Assembly: GCA_003134765.1 (NCBI GenBank)
Contig: PLCM01000035.1
Location: forward strand, 120,005-165,117
Direction of reading: 5' to 3'
Length of the DNA stretch: 45,113 nucleotides
Source of the DNA: Spartobacteria bacterium
GTDB lineage: Bacteria; Verrucomicrobiota; Verrucomicrobiia; Chthoniobacterales; UBA10450
Below the pieces are notes generated by a model. It had not been told where the DNA came from and made no database searches. It saw nothing but the letters and a program-made list of their open reading frames with translations. The position numbers and the translations under genes are program-made. Shown here piece by piece: positions 24,500 through 33,202 of the stretch. The stretch's first letter is position 1, and each line of letters opens with the position of its first letter.

Positions 24500-25798
24500 A
24501 TGAAGCGCCGCCTTTTATTCAGCACGTTTGCGTGCCTGATCGTTTTTAACGTGCTTCTCGGCGTCCGTTTCTACACGGCCCACGCCGCGAGTGGGGACGA
24601 CGACAGCGGCTATTCGCAAATCTCGGTCTTCGCGAAAGCCGTCCAGCTCCTGCGCCAGGATTACGTGGACGGCAGCAAGACCAGTTACCACGACCTCATT
24701 TATGCCGCGATGAAGGGAATGCTGGCGTCGCTCGATCCGCACAGCCAGTTCATGGACCCGAACGACTTCAAGGAAATGCAGGACGACACCCGCAGCCGCT
24801 TCAACGGCCTCGGCATCGAGGTCGCGGTAAAGGGCGGGCTGCTCACCGTGATCACGCCGATGGAAGACACGCCGGCGGCAAAGGCCGGAATTCTTTCGGG
24901 CGACCAGATCCTGCGGATCAACGGCAATTCCACGGAGAAGATGGACTTGCAGGACGCCGTGAATTTTCTGCGGGGCACTTCCGGGCAAAAAGTGACCCTC
25001 ACGATTTTGCGGCCATCGACCAAGGAGATTAAGGATTTCCCGCTTGAGCGGACCGAGATCAAGGTCCAGAGCGTCAAGGGTACGAAGCTGCTCGACGCCG
25101 ATTTGGGCGGCCCGTTCAAGATCGGCTACGTCCGCATTATTCAGTTCAATGAACCGACCGCGGAGGAACTGGCGAAGGCGCTCGACGATTTGCAGAAGCA
25201 GGGGATGCAGGCGCTGGTGCTGGACCTGCGGAATAACCCAGGCGGCCTCTTGAATGTCGCGGTCGATGTTTGTGCGCAGTTCCTTCCACCGGGCACCAAG
25301 GTGGTGTCGACGCAGGGACGCGTCGCTTCCCAGCAGCATGATTATTCCACTTCGACGACCATCAAGGAGCGGCCGCATTTTCCTCTCGCGATCCTGGTGA
25401 ATGAAGGAAGCGCGAGCGGCTCGGAAATCGTGGCAGGCGCGATGAAGGATTTGAAGCGGGCGGTGCTGGTGGGCGAGACGACGTTTGGAAAAGGCTCGGT
25501 TCAGAATGTGGTCCAGCTGCCGGATGGATCGGCCCTGCGTTTTACGACGGCGAAATATTACACGCCGAGCAAGCAGGTGATCCACGGCAATGGCGTCGTG
25601 CCCAACGTTCGCGTGCCGATGACGGCGGAACAGGAGCGCGCCCTGTTCACGTCGCGCAACGATAATTTGAAGCCGGACGAAGAGAAGAACGTCATCAAAA
25701 CAAAGGACCCGCAAATGCTGCGCGCGATCGACGCGCTCAAAGGCGTAATGATTTACGCGCAGGAAACCACGCCGAAGCTCGACCCGGTGAAGAAATGA
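24500..25798 (+). CDS. S41 family C-terminal processing protease (CtpA-like)
   Basis: A 432-aa periplasmic serine protease. N-terminal signal or anchor at about 1-29, PDZ domain at about 100-185 (GLGIEVAVKGGLLTVITPMEDTPA, GILSGDQILRINGN), peptidase S41 domain at about 200-400. The Ser/Lys catalytic dyad is visible as NEGSASGSEI (about S306) and TTFGKGSVQ (about K331). LRNNPGGLLNVAVDV is the usual preceding motif. Cleaves C-terminal tails of envelope or misfolded proteins in related bacteria. The stop overlaps the first base of the palindrome at 25798-25865. Confidence 0.92.
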   Translation: MKRRLLFSTFACLIVFNVLLGVRFYTAHAASGDDDSGYSQISVFAKAVQLLRQDYVDGSKTSYHDLIYAAMKGMLASLDPHSQFMDPNDFKEMQDDTRSRFNGLGIEVAVKGGLLTVITPMEDTPAAKAGILSGDQILRINGNSTEKMDLQDAVNFLRGTSGQKVTLTILRPSTKEIKDFPLERTEIKVQSVKGTKLLDADLGGPFKIGYVRIIQFNEPTAEELAKALDDLQKQGMQALVLDLRNNPGGLLNVAVDVCAQFLPPGTKVVSTQGRVASQQHDYSTSTTIKERPHFPLAILVNEGSASGSEIVAGAMKDLKRAVLVGETTFGKGSVQNVVQLPDGSALRFTTAKYYTPSKQVIHGNGVVPNVRVPMTAEQERALFTSRNDNLKPDEEKNVIKTKDPQMLRAIDALKGVMIYAQETTPKLDPVKK

Positions 25799-25865
25799 AT
25801 TGTAGGGCAAGCGCATCGCTTGCCGCGTTCTACGATTTGGCAGGCGGTGCGCCTGCCCTACAATT
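25798..25865. repeat. AATTGTAGGGCA/TGCCCTACAATT palindromic element
   Basis: A 68-base element with 12-base terminal inverted repeats and two inner hairpins (GGCAAGCG-CGCTTGCC and GGCAGGCG-CGCCTGCC). It fills the space between the S41 protease stop and the tsaD start, five bases before GTG 25871, so it may carry or affect the tsaD ribosome-binding region. Confidence 0.85.
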
Positions 25866-25870
25866 GTGCT

Positions 25871-26872
25871 GTGACGATCCTCGCCATCGAAACGTCCTGC
25901 GACGAGACGGCGGTCGCGATTCTGCGCGGGAATGAATTGCTCGCGAGTGAGGTCGCGTCGCAGGCGGAACATGAAGCGTATGGCGGAGTGGTGCCGGAAG
26001 TCGCTTCGCGGAACCACCTCTTGCACGCGCCGCGGCTGCTCGAGGAGACACTCGGGAAAGCCGGGATTGCTCTGAAAAAAATCGATGTTTTTGCCGCGAC
26101 CTCCGGTCCGGGCCTGGCCAGTTCACTGATGATCGGGGCCTCGATCGCAAAAGGCCTCGCGCTCGGCACCGGCCGGCCTTACCTGGCGATCAATCACCTT
26201 GAAGGCCACCTGCTTTCGCCCTTCTTCAGCGGGAATTTTCAGATCGAGCCGAATGTGTCGCTGATCGTGAGCGGCGGTCATACGCTGCTCGTGGAAGTCC
26301 GCGGTGTGAACAAGTATCGCATCCTCGGCCGGACGGTTGATGACGCGGCCGGGGAGGCGTTCGACAAAGTGGCCAAGCTGCTGGGACTTGGTTATCCGGG
26401 CGGACCGGAGGTGGAGCGGCGGGCCGCATCCGGTCGGCCCACTCGTTTCGATTTCCCGCGCAGCATGCTCGATTCGCGCGATCACAATTTTAGCTTCAGC
26501 GGCTTGAAAACAGCAGTGCGTTATCGGCTGGCGGATTTTGAAAAGGAACGCGGAATGCCGGAATTGGTGAACGACATGTGCGCGTCGTTTCAACGCGCGG
26601 TGGTTGAAGTGCTGGTGAAGAAGACGTTGCGGGCGGCGAGGGAATGCGGCGCAGCGCTGGTGACGACGAGCGGGGGCGTGAGTTGCAACCAGGCGTTGCG
26701 GGCGGAAATGGCGGAGCAGTGCGGCAACGCCGGGCTGCGTTTGCTGACGGCGCCGCCGCGGCTCTGCACGGACAACGCCGCGATGATCGCGTTTGCGGCA
26801 GCCTTGCGATTTAAGGCGGGACATCGTTCCGCGGTGGCGGAAGAGATCGATCCGAATCTTGCGTTGGTCTGA
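25871..26872 (+). CDS. tsaD: tRNA N6-adenosine threonylcarbamoyltransferase TsaD
   Basis: A 333-aa ASKHA-fold protein making t6A37 in ANN-decoding tRNAs. Visible: ILAIETSCDETAVAIL at the N-terminus, the metal-binding H109-x3-H113 in NHLEGHLL, SLIVSGGHTLLVEV, DDAAGEAFDKVAKLLGLGYPGGP, and SGGVSCNQALRAEM. Length is standard. GTG 25871 is chosen because translation from the upstream ATG 25820 would run through the palindromic repeat and add 17 residues unlike the family. Partners TsaB, TsaC and TsaE are not in the window. Confidence 0.95.
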   Translation: MTILAIETSCDETAVAILRGNELLASEVASQAEHEAYGGVVPEVASRNHLLHAPRLLEETLGKAGIALKKIDVFAATSGPGLASSLMIGASIAKGLALGTGRPYLAINHLEGHLLSPFFSGNFQIEPNVSLIVSGGHTLLVEVRGVNKYRILGRTVDDAAGEAFDKVAKLLGLGYPGGPEVERRAASGRPTRFDFPRSMLDSRDHNFSFSGLKTAVRYRLADFEKERGMPELVNDMCASFQRAVVEVLVKKTLRAARECGAALVTTSGGVSCNQALRAEMAEQCGNAGLRLLTAPPRLCTDNAAMIAFAAALRFKAGHRSAVAEEIDPNLALV

Positions 26873-26881
26873 TTTGTTTTC

Positions 26882-27007
26882 GGGGAGCGCAGGCTGCCAG
26901 CCTGCATTAGCCGGCAGCTTACCGGCGCATCGTGGCATCTGAGATGAGCGTCGTTCCGGCTTTTCGGCAAGCTGCCGAAAAGTGCAGGCTGGCAGCCTGC
27001 GCTCCCC
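26882..27007. repeat. GGGGAGCGCAGGCTGCCAGC palindromic element (bidirectional terminator position)
   Basis: Perfect 25-base inverted arms (26882-26906 and 26983-27007), each with an internal GCAGGCTG-CCAGCCTGC hairpin, and a second inner hairpin around TTTTCGGCA-GCTGCCGAAAA (26961-26981). It occupies the whole gap between the convergent tsaD and polyprenyl synthase genes. Confidence 0.85.
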
Positions 27008-27011
27008 CGGA

Positions 27012-27893
27012 TCAGTACTCGCGCGCCAGGAGATAATCGGCGAGTGCCCGCAAGACGACGGCCTTCTTCCCAAGAGGTTCGAGGGCGGTGTGCGCCTGGT
27101 GAGTCAACCGCCGCGCCTCTGCGCGTGATTTTTCCAATCCAATGACCGCCGGATAAGTAGCCTTTTTCGCCGCCACGTCTTTGCCCGCGCTTTTTCCCAG
27201 CTTTTCCGACGTTTGGGTTACGTCGAGAATATCGTCGATGACCTGAAACGCGAGGCCCAGCGCCCGGCCGAAAGCGGTCGCAGCGGCAAGTTGTTTCGCG
27301 TTTGCGTTTGCCGCCATCGCCCCCAGGCGAATGGAAGCAGTCAGCAGCGCGGCCGTTTTATTCTCGTGAATCGAACGCAGTTGCGCGCGAGTGATCCGGC
27401 GTCCCTCCGCTTCCAGGTCCGCGACCTGCCCGGCAATAAGTTTCCGGCTGCCGGCCGCGACCGTAATCTCATGAAAAATATCGCGCAGATCGTATCGAGA
27501 AACGGCTTTCGTGTGCGTCGCGATCTCGAACGCGATCGTCAGCAGGGCATCGCCCGCCAGGATCGCGATGCCATCGCCAAAAACTTTGTGACACGTCGCG
27601 CGGCCCCGGCGCAGATCGTCGTTATCCATACTCGGGAGATCGTCGTGGATGAGCGAGTAGGTATGAATGCATTCCACGGCGCAGGCCTGGGGGAGCGCCG
27701 CACCGGATTTACCGCCGCATGCTTCCGCTGCGGCGAGGCAGAGCACCGGCCGAAGCCGTTTTCCGCCGGCAAATAAACTGTAACGCATTGCTTTGTGAAG
27801 TGTCACCGGCGGCACTGACGCTTTCGGCAAAAACCGGTCGAGAGCGCGGTCGACCTCCTTTTGCCGGGCGATGAGATAGCGCTTCAAATCCAT
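27012..27893 (-). CDS. ispA: Short-chain polyprenyl diphosphate synthase (IspA/FPP synthase-type)
   Basis: A 293-aa trans-isoprenyl diphosphate synthase condensing IPP with allylic diphosphates to C15 (or C20). First Asp-rich motif DDLPSMD at about 84-90 has the DDx4D spacing of bacterial FPP synthases, second motif DDILD at about 220-224; GGKRLRPVL (43-51) binds pyrophosphate. Chain length cannot be set exactly from sequence; geranylgeranyl synthesis is possible. ATG 27893 gives the usual N-terminus; the open frame extends further upstream only as an overlap with the VKOR gene. It is 20 bases downstream of the VKOR gene on the same strand. The symbol is a best guess. Confidence 0.88.
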   Translation of the reverse strand: MDLKRYLIARQKEVDRALDRFLPKASVPPVTLHKAMRYSLFAGGKRLRPVLCLAAAEACGGKSGAALPQACAVECIHTYSLIHDDLPSMDNDDLRRGRATCHKVFGDGIAILAGDALLTIAFEIATHTKAVSRYDLRDIFHEITVAAGSRKLIAGQVADLEAEGRRITRAQLRSIHENKTAALLTASIRLGAMAANANAKQLAAATAFGRALGLAFQVIDDILDVTQTSEKLGKSAGKDVAAKKATYPAVIGLEKSRAEARRLTHQAHTALEPLGKKAVVLRALADYLLAREY

Positions 27894-27913
27894 GGGATGG
27901 ACAGGCCCGGCGG

Positions 27914-28387
27914 TCAGTTCCGGGAAGTGCGTGGTGAAGGACTGGCCACCACGATCCCCATGAGCAGGAACGTGATCGCGGCGGAGAACAGGCAATAGCG
28001 GCAGAACGCGTGCAGCAGAAATGCCTGGACGTAGAGCAGCCAGAGCGTGACGGCGAAAAGGAGGCTGACGGTGAGTGCGAAAAACATCCGGGCGCGGGCG
28101 TAGTTGAAAGCAGCAAACGTTGCGAAGGTGAAGGCGCTGAAATAACCGGCCACGCCAAAACTGGCCACGGGAATCCCGGCGACCCGGGCATAGGCGCTGC
28201 CGAGCACTTCGAAACATCCCGTCTGCCCACCGCAGGCGGCCGTCTCACCGGTTAACGCCAGCACCGTCAGGTAGGTTGCGTCCGCCAACCCGAAGAGGCA
28301 GAACAAACCCGCCACGCCGTAAAGGATCATGCGTCCACGCGATTGTCCTTCGGCCTGGATTGGTTTCTTTTGGGAACCTTTGCTCAC
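27914..28387 (-). CDS. Vitamin K epoxide reductase (VKOR) family protein
   Basis: A 157-aa membrane protein with four predicted helices. VKOR signatures: loop cysteines C52 and C58 (ACGGQTGCFEVLGS), and the active-site CxxC at C129-C132 (FCRYCL). GIPVASFGVAGYF between helices is typical. Bacterial VKOR oxidises a DsbA-like partner and passes electrons to quinone, replacing DsbB. The start is GTG 28387, overlapping the stop of the upstream DsbA-like gene by four bases (GTGA), which indicates translational coupling and supports the functional pair. Confidence 0.9.
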   Translation of the reverse strand: MSKGSQKKPIQAEGQSRGRMILYGVAGLFCLFGLADATYLTVLALTGETAACGGQTGCFEVLGSAYARVAGIPVASFGVAGYFSAFTFATFAAFNYARARMFFALTVSLLFAVTLWLLYVQAFLLHAFCRYCLFSAAITFLLMGIVVASPSPRTSRN

Positions 28388-29034
28388 GGCTTCGATTTTT
28401 CCTTGAGCGCGGTCTCGACCGCTTTATTCAAGCCGGGTGGATTAATGGCGGCGGGCGGCAAGGCGACAGTATTCACAAACAAAGTCGGCGTGCTCGTCAC
28501 GCCACGCGAGGTGCCGAGTTTTTGGTCGCCGTCTACTCGTTCCGCGACTTCGGGATTTTGGAGATCCTTCTTAAAGCGATCAAGATCGAGGCCAATCATC
28601 CCGGCATACGAGTTGAACAGGTTGGGAACGTCGGGCGCCTTCGACCAGATCGCCTGTTCTCTATACAGCAGGTCGTGCATTTCCCAGAAGCGGCCCTGCC
28701 TGTCCGCGGCTTCCGCAGCGAGCGCGGCCTCGCGGGCATGGGCATGGACCGCCAGGGGGAAATGATGATAGATGAGGCGCACGCGGTCGCCCTCCTTTTC
28801 CTCAATCTTGCGGAGCACGCCGGACATGATCCCGCAGGGTGGACATTGGAAGTCACCGAACTCTTCAATCGTCACGAGCGCTTCCGCCTTACCGCGAACA
28901 TGAGTTCCCGAAGCCGCGGAATTCTTTGGGGCATTGGGAGCCGTGAGCCGCTTGGCTCGATACAAAGCGAAGCCAGTGCCAACGGTAGCGAGAGCGACGA
29001 TCGCGACAATGACAAAAGGCAAATATCGTCTCAT
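28384..29034 (-). CDS. DsbA-family thiol-disulfide oxidoreductase (membrane anchored)
   Basis: A 216-aa protein. N-terminal anchor or signal at 6-25 (PFVIVAIVALATVGTGFALY), then a DsbA-like thioredoxin fold: EEFGDFQCPPCGIM with active-site C64-x-x-C67, YHHFPLAVHAHAREAA, helical insert, and the cis-Pro loop TSTPTLFVN. ATG 29034 gives a clean membrane segment; the frame is open further upstream but that part is not homologous. It probably introduces disulfides into exported proteins and is re-oxidised by the VKOR protein encoded directly downstream. Confidence 0.9.
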   Translation of the reverse strand: MRRYLPFVIVAIVALATVGTGFALYRAKRLTAPNAPKNSAASGTHVRGKAEALVTIEEFGDFQCPPCGIMSGVLRKIEEKEGDRVRLIYHHFPLAVHAHAREAALAAEAADRQGRFWEMHDLLYREQAIWSKAPDVPNLFNSYAGMIGLDLDRFKKDLQNPEVAERVDGDQKLGTSRGVTSTPTLFVNTVALPPAAINPPGLNKAVETALKEKSKP

Positions 29035-29055
29035 GGAAGAGCCTAAGGAAAACGA

Positions 29056-29451
29056 TTGGCGCGCGATTGCCAGAAATATTGTGGACCGGGTGGGACATCC
29101 AAACCGGCGGGTCTCATCGGCGGTTTCTTTGCCGGCCCGCAAACCGCCGCGGTCACGCGCGTGGTCTTTCGCGCGATCGGTCCGTCCCTTTCGGCATTTC
29201 ATGTTCCGCAGCCGATCCAGGATCCGACGCTCGAGATCCGCGACCGCGATGGGAACCTGGTCGCGTCCAACGACGACTGGCAGACCGACCAGAAAGCTGC
29301 GATCGAAGCGACCGGCTTGCAGCCGAGCGATTCGCGTGGGTCAGCTATTGTGTTGACCAATTTCGAACCGGGTCCTTACACTGCCATCGTGCGGGGCAAG
29401 AACAACACAACTGGAGTTGGCCTCGTGGAGATTTACGACGTGCAGCAGTAG
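29056..29451 (+). pseudogene. Single IGGFI/GPSL module without signal peptide, apparently truncated and frameshifted
   Basis: The frame ending at 29451 gives LIGGFFAGPQTAAVTRVVF, RAIGPSLSAF, DPTLEIRDRDG, ASNDDWQ and TGVGLVEIYDVQQ, clearly one complete copy of the module. The expected opening (NIS-TR...G) is partly in another frame (RNIVDRV, around 29075-29095), joined by an apparent single-base shift. There is no signal peptide, no propeller and only a TTG for a start, and the 5' end runs into the divergent DsbA-like gene. I read it as the surviving tail of a larger gene; a short functional ORF is less likely. Confidence 0.65.
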
Positions 29452-29475
29452 GATATAACAGCGAAACTGGGAGGC

Positions 29476-32400
29476 ATGCAAAAAAGGCCCACGTCTGAGT
29501 CCGGCATTTTTCATCCGAGGATTTTTCTCGGGTTCGTCTTTTGTCTTATCGCGGCGTTTCTCGCGGTCTTCAGTTTCGCGGGACCCTCGGCGCAGCGGCC
29601 GGGCGTAGTCGCCGCAACTGCGGCGACGCCGACCTTCGGCCATCCCGTCATCAGCGGAATCGGCGGGACTGGTTTCGAAGAATCGGTTCGCACCGATCCG
29701 ACCGATCCGAACCGCATTTACACCAGCGCGCCCGGCACCGCCTCCGCCGATACGAGTTGGATCTGGCATTCGCTCGATGGAGGCAAAACTTTCAAATGGG
29801 TCGTCGGCGCGGCGGCGTTTGAAGGAAAAGCGACGACCTGCCATGGCGGCGGCGACACCGAGATCGCGGTCGATTCCGCCGGGCATCTTTATTTCAATGA
29901 CCTGACGCTGGCGAATTTCAGTACCGCACGCTCGGATGATTTCGGCGCGACGTTCACCTGCAGCAATACCGGCGTGCCCGATGCCGCGGTCGATCGCCAG
30001 TGGTATGCGATCGACGGCGATCCCACCAACGGCGGCAGCCTCTATTTGGTGAATGATGAGATCGGGCCAGGCGGCGTGATGTGTGGCAGCAGCGCAGGCA
30101 ACAATGTCCTCGTCATGTATCGCTCGCCGCTTCTCGGCCAGGGCGCCACTGCCGGCGTCGCGTTCGGTCCGGCCAACAAGATCACCGCGGTCGGAAGCTG
30201 CGATGAAGCGATCATGGGCAACGACGAGGTCAGCCCGATCGCCACCACTCTCGGTCAGCCGAATGGCGCCGGCGGTTTCGCTACGTTGCCGGCGGCGGTG
30301 AAACACATCTTCGTGGTTCACGACAACGCGCAGCTGAACAAGATCATGGTCGGTCGTTGTTTCCCGGTAGCGTTCGGTGCGCCCGTGGCAAACGTCAGCG
30401 ATCCGAGCGGCCTCAATTGCACCGACGTTCCGGTTGCCGATCTCGGCGCGAACGCGAAGACCGGCGGCGATTTTCCGACCTTGGCGATCGATAAAGCCGG
30501 CAACCTTTACGCCGTGTGGGAGCAGGCACCCATCGATGCCAGCGGTAACGTGATCGGTGACACCGTTCTACGGTACACTTATTCCACCGACCAGGGTAAC
30601 ACTTGGGCGACGCCTTTCGCGATCGACACGTCAGCTTCGCCCGCGGGCACCTTGCACAACAATGTCTTTGCCTGGATCGCGGCAGGAGATGACGGGCGAG
30701 TTAATATCGTCTGGTACGGCACGCCGGGACTAAGCAACCCCAACGATCCTACCTGCGGAGTGAACGCCCCATTGCCTCCCGCTCAGGGCAAGAACATCAA
30801 CGGACCTGACTCAGTGAATGGCGATTGGAGCCTGTGGATGGTGCAGACGCTTAACGGACACGCTGCCGCTCCCACTTTCACCGCGCCCCTTTTGGCGAGC
30901 GAGCATTTCATCCATCGCGGTTCAGTTCAGACCCTTCTGGGCGGGCAATGTGGAAATCGGTCCCTGGGCGATTTCATGCAGTTGCGCATCGGCCCGCAAG
31001 GCGAAGCGCAGATTGCATACGCCGATTCCAACAACATCATCGGCACCGCCGCCGGCCACGCGATGTATGTCCGGCAAAATGGCGGCGACGGCCTGATCGC
31101 TTCGTTGTCGCCGGTGAATCTTCCCGGCCTTACCCCGTTCAACGGCGTCTCCGATCCGTCCGGCGATGGGAAGTACGAAGTAAATGGAACCAGCAGCGCG
31201 AACATGCCGCAGCTGGACATTCTGAGTTCGAGCATCACCCAGGTCACTTCCTCACCCTGCTCGGCCGCCGATCCCTGTTACCGAATAGCGATGCAGTTGA
31301 ATGACCTGAGTCTCGCCCCAACGACCGCGCAGGATCCCGATCCGGACCTTGTCTGGCTCACGCAATGGTTTGTTCCGTCCACGACCGATCCGAACGGCGG
31401 CAAGAATTTCCACGCCTATGCCGAATCGACCAACGGCGGTGCGCTCCAATGTTTCGTGGGCGAAAACGCGGTCATGCTGGTGGGTGGCGGCGGCGTGATG
31501 ACTTACCCGGGCGCGACGACGTTGCCCGCGGCAAATTGTCAGTCCACCCTGGGCGCGAACGGCACCATTACGATCTACGTGCCCTTGTCCGCGGTCAGCG
31601 AAGCGAGCCCGATCGACAACAAGTTGCACGAAGTGACCGCGAGCACGATGACGCTGGCCCAGCCGGCTAACAGCACGCCATCCTTCGGCGGGATTGGTGG
31701 TTCGCTCTTTAATCTCATCGACGTCGCACAGGGTTACGTTTTCGATCCGGCGAGCACTCCGCCGCCCTCGCCCACTCCGAGTCCTACTCCCACGGCTACC
31801 GCTACAGCTACCGCCACGCCGACGCCGACAGCGACCGCCACGGCGACAGCTAGTCCGACAGCAACGGCTACAGCCACCGCCAGCCCGACGGCGACACCTA
31901 CCGCTACGGCTACAGCCACACCGACGCCTACGGCCACCCCGACTGCGACTCCTACCCCGGCCGACGTTGAGCTCTTGAATATCTCCGGCCGCGTCGTAGC
32001 TCAAACCGGGGACAACGTTGGTATCGCCGGCTTTATCGTGAAAGGCTCGGGATTCAAGCGCTTCATCGCCCGGGCCATCGGTCCATCGATGACCGTCAAC
32101 GGCCAGCCCGTCCCCGGCCGTCTCATGGATCCGATCCTGGAATTGCATGACAGCAACGGACAAACGATCACGAATGACAACTGGCGCACCGGCGGCCAGG
32201 AAGCCGAGATTCAGCAAAGCGGGCTGGCGCCCAGTGACGATCGTGAAGCGGCGATCATTCGCACGGTGCCGGCCGGGAATTTCACCGCGATCATTCGTGG
32301 CGCCAATAACACGACCGGAATCGGTTTGATTGAAGTTTATGATCTCGGCACCGTCGCGTCGGCCGAGAAGGAAGAAAAAATCGAACAACCGGAGGTCACC

Positions 32401-32802
32401 GCGGCTGCTATTGAACTCGGGAACCTTTCCGTCCGCGCCAATGTCCAGACGGACGACAACATCCTGATCGACGGCATCATTCTCCGGGGCGGGAATCCGA
32501 AACGCGTATTGTTCCGCGCCCTCGGGCCGTCCATCCAATCGAACGGCAACCCGGTTCCGGGAACGTTGCAGGATCCCACCTTGGAGTTGCGCGATGCCAA
32601 CGGCGCGCAGTTGCAATCGAATGACGACTGGCAGCAGGCCTCCAACGCATCCGACATCCAGGCCACTGGCCTGGCTCCCTCCGATCCCAAGGAGTCAGCT
32701 ATCCTGATGAGCCTGCCGGCTGGGAACTACACATCGCTTGTTCGCGGCGTGAATCGCACCACCGGCATCGCCTTATCCGAAGCCTACAAGCTGGATAATT
32801 AG
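29476..32802 (+). CDS. Secreted BNR/sialidase-like propeller protein with Thr/Ala/Pro linker and two C-terminal modules
   Basis: A 1108-aa exported protein. Membrane signal at about 15-37 (RIFLGFVFCLIAAFLAVFSFA). Residues about 50-750 resemble BNR/exo-sialidase-type propellers (WIWHSLDGGKTFKWV, ARSDDFGATFTCSN, YSTDQGNTWATPFAID Asp-box-like words, KAGNLYAVWEQ). No catalytic triad of a sialidase could be verified. A TATATA/TPTPT linker (about 760-830) leads to two modules (ISGRVVAQTGDNVGIAGFIV..., LSVRANVQTDDNILIDGIIL...) ending SEAYKLDN. A GGGAGG sits one base from ATG 29476, closer than ideal. Follows the orphan module by 24 bases. Confidence 0.8.
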   Translation: MQKRPTSESGIFHPRIFLGFVFCLIAAFLAVFSFAGPSAQRPGVVAATAATPTFGHPVISGIGGTGFEESVRTDPTDPNRIYTSAPGTASADTSWIWHSLDGGKTFKWVVGAAAFEGKATTCHGGGDTEIAVDSAGHLYFNDLTLANFSTARSDDFGATFTCSNTGVPDAAVDRQWYAIDGDPTNGGSLYLVNDEIGPGGVMCGSSAGNNVLVMYRSPLLGQGATAGVAFGPANKITAVGSCDEAIMGNDEVSPIATTLGQPNGAGGFATLPAAVKHIFVVHDNAQLNKIMVGRCFPVAFGAPVANVSDPSGLNCTDVPVADLGANAKTGGDFPTLAIDKAGNLYAVWEQAPIDASGNVIGDTVLRYTYSTDQGNTWATPFAIDTSASPAGTLHNNVFAWIAAGDDGRVNIVWYGTPGLSNPNDPTCGVNAPLPPAQGKNINGPDSVNGDWSLWMVQTLNGHAAAPTFTAPLLASEHFIHRGSVQTLLGGQCGNRSLGDFMQLRIGPQGEAQIAYADSNNIIGTAAGHAMYVRQNGGDGLIASLSPVNLPGLTPFNGVSDPSGDGKYEVNGTSSANMPQLDILSSSITQVTSSPCSAADPCYRIAMQLNDLSLAPTTAQDPDPDLVWLTQWFVPSTTDPNGGKNFHAYAESTNGGALQCFVGENAVMLVGGGGVMTYPGATTLPAANCQSTLGANGTITIYVPLSAVSEASPIDNKLHEVTASTMTLAQPANSTPSFGGIGGSLFNLIDVAQGYVFDPASTPPPSPTPSPTPTATATATATPTPTATATATASPTATATATASPTATPTATATATPTPTATPTATPTPADVELLNISGRVVAQTGDNVGIAGFIVKGSGFKRFIARAIGPSMTVNGQPVPGRLMDPILELHDSNGQTITNDNWRTGGQEAEIQQSGLAPSDDREAAIIRTVPAGNFTAIIRGANNTTGIGLIEVYDLGTVASAEKEEKIEQPEVTAAAIELGNLSVRANVQTDDNILIDGIILRGGNPKRVLFRALGPSIQSNGNPVPGTLQDPTLELRDANGAQLQSNDDWQQASNASDIQATGLAPSDPKESAILMSLPAGNYTSLVRGVNRTTGIALSEAYKLDN
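31756..31962 (+). repeat. Low-complexity linker DNA (ACNGCNACNCC-type), first block
   Basis: About 207 bases of ACC/GCT/ACA/CCG-type codons encoding alternating Thr-Ala and Thr-Pro. The opposite strand reads as a long VAVAVGVAV frame, which is an artefact. Similar DNA recurs at 35551-35880, so recombination or slippage is possible. Confidence 0.85.
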
Positions 32803-32812
32803 CTCGCGCGAT

Positions 32813-32847
32813 AATGAAGACGGCCTGCCCCCAGGCCGTTCTTCATT
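32813..32847. terminator. Strong hairpin after the BNR-like gene
   Basis: AATGAAGA-CGGCCTG (32813-32827) pairs with CAGGCCGTTCTTCATT (32832-32847) with one bulged base, a C-rich loop, and starts ten bases after the stop. There is no T-run. A further imperfect palindrome follows (CCTGCTC...GAGCAGG, 32848-32939). The remaining gap up to the tRNA shows no gene. Confidence 0.6.
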
Positions 32848-33049
32848 CCTGCTCCTGATCATGATCTTGCTCCTGATCTTTTGAGACTGGTTCACGCTCA
32901 AGGAGAGCGCAGGATCATGATTAAGACCATGAGCAGGGAAGCGCCGAAATCTGTGGCCCGCCGAGTCGTAGCTCGCAGTCATGTGACGAAATGCACAGGC
33001 CCCCTTCGCCAACGGCTACGGCGCGGCAGTCTTCGCAGCGAGCGAAGAC

Positions 33050-33122
33050 TGGAGGTAAGGGGAGTCGAACCCCTGACCTTCTCATTGCGAACGAGACGCT
33101 CTACCAACTGAGCTATACCCCC
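33050..33122 (-). tRNA. tRNA-Ala(CGC)
   Basis: The minus strand folds as a complete 73-base cloverleaf: acceptor GGGGGTA/TACCTCC, D-arm GCTC-AGTTGGTA-GAGC, anticodon stem TCTCG/TGAGA with loop TTCGCAA (anticodon CGC, reads GCG = Ala), variable AGGTC, T-arm AGGGG-TTCGACT-CCCCT, discriminator A. CCA is not encoded. The 5' half plus about 80 bases of upstream DNA is duplicated at 44306-44423. Confidence 0.95.
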
Positions 33123-33202
33123 AAAGTCTTTCGACCGCCGAGACTTAACGCGTGAATTCAGGCTCGTCAAAAACCTGCCACCCCACCCGTTTTGCCCCCC
33201 TG
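33085..33202. repeat. 118-base direct repeat containing the tRNA-Ala 5' half, copy 1
   Basis: From TTGCGAACGAGACGC inside the tRNA to the GTTTTGCCCCCCTG word; matches 44306-44423 with only a few mismatches and in the same orientation. Copy 1 belongs to the intact tRNA. The two copies enclose about 11 kb. Confidence 0.9.

Noticed and set aside
27894..28217. 324-base upstream extension of the polyprenyl synthase frame
   Set aside because: It overlaps the VKOR gene in another frame and has no similarity to the synthase family.
29476..31750. Active exo-sialidase
   Set aside because: Asp-box-like words suggest a BNR propeller, but the arginine triad and catalytic Tyr/Glu could not be identified, so only the fold is claimed.
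31734..31937. Minus-strand frame of Val-Ala-Gly repeats opposite the Thr/Pro linker (and a similar one at 35513-35980)
   Set aside because: Mirror image of the low-complexity linker codons; no start context, and the plus strand is clearly coding.
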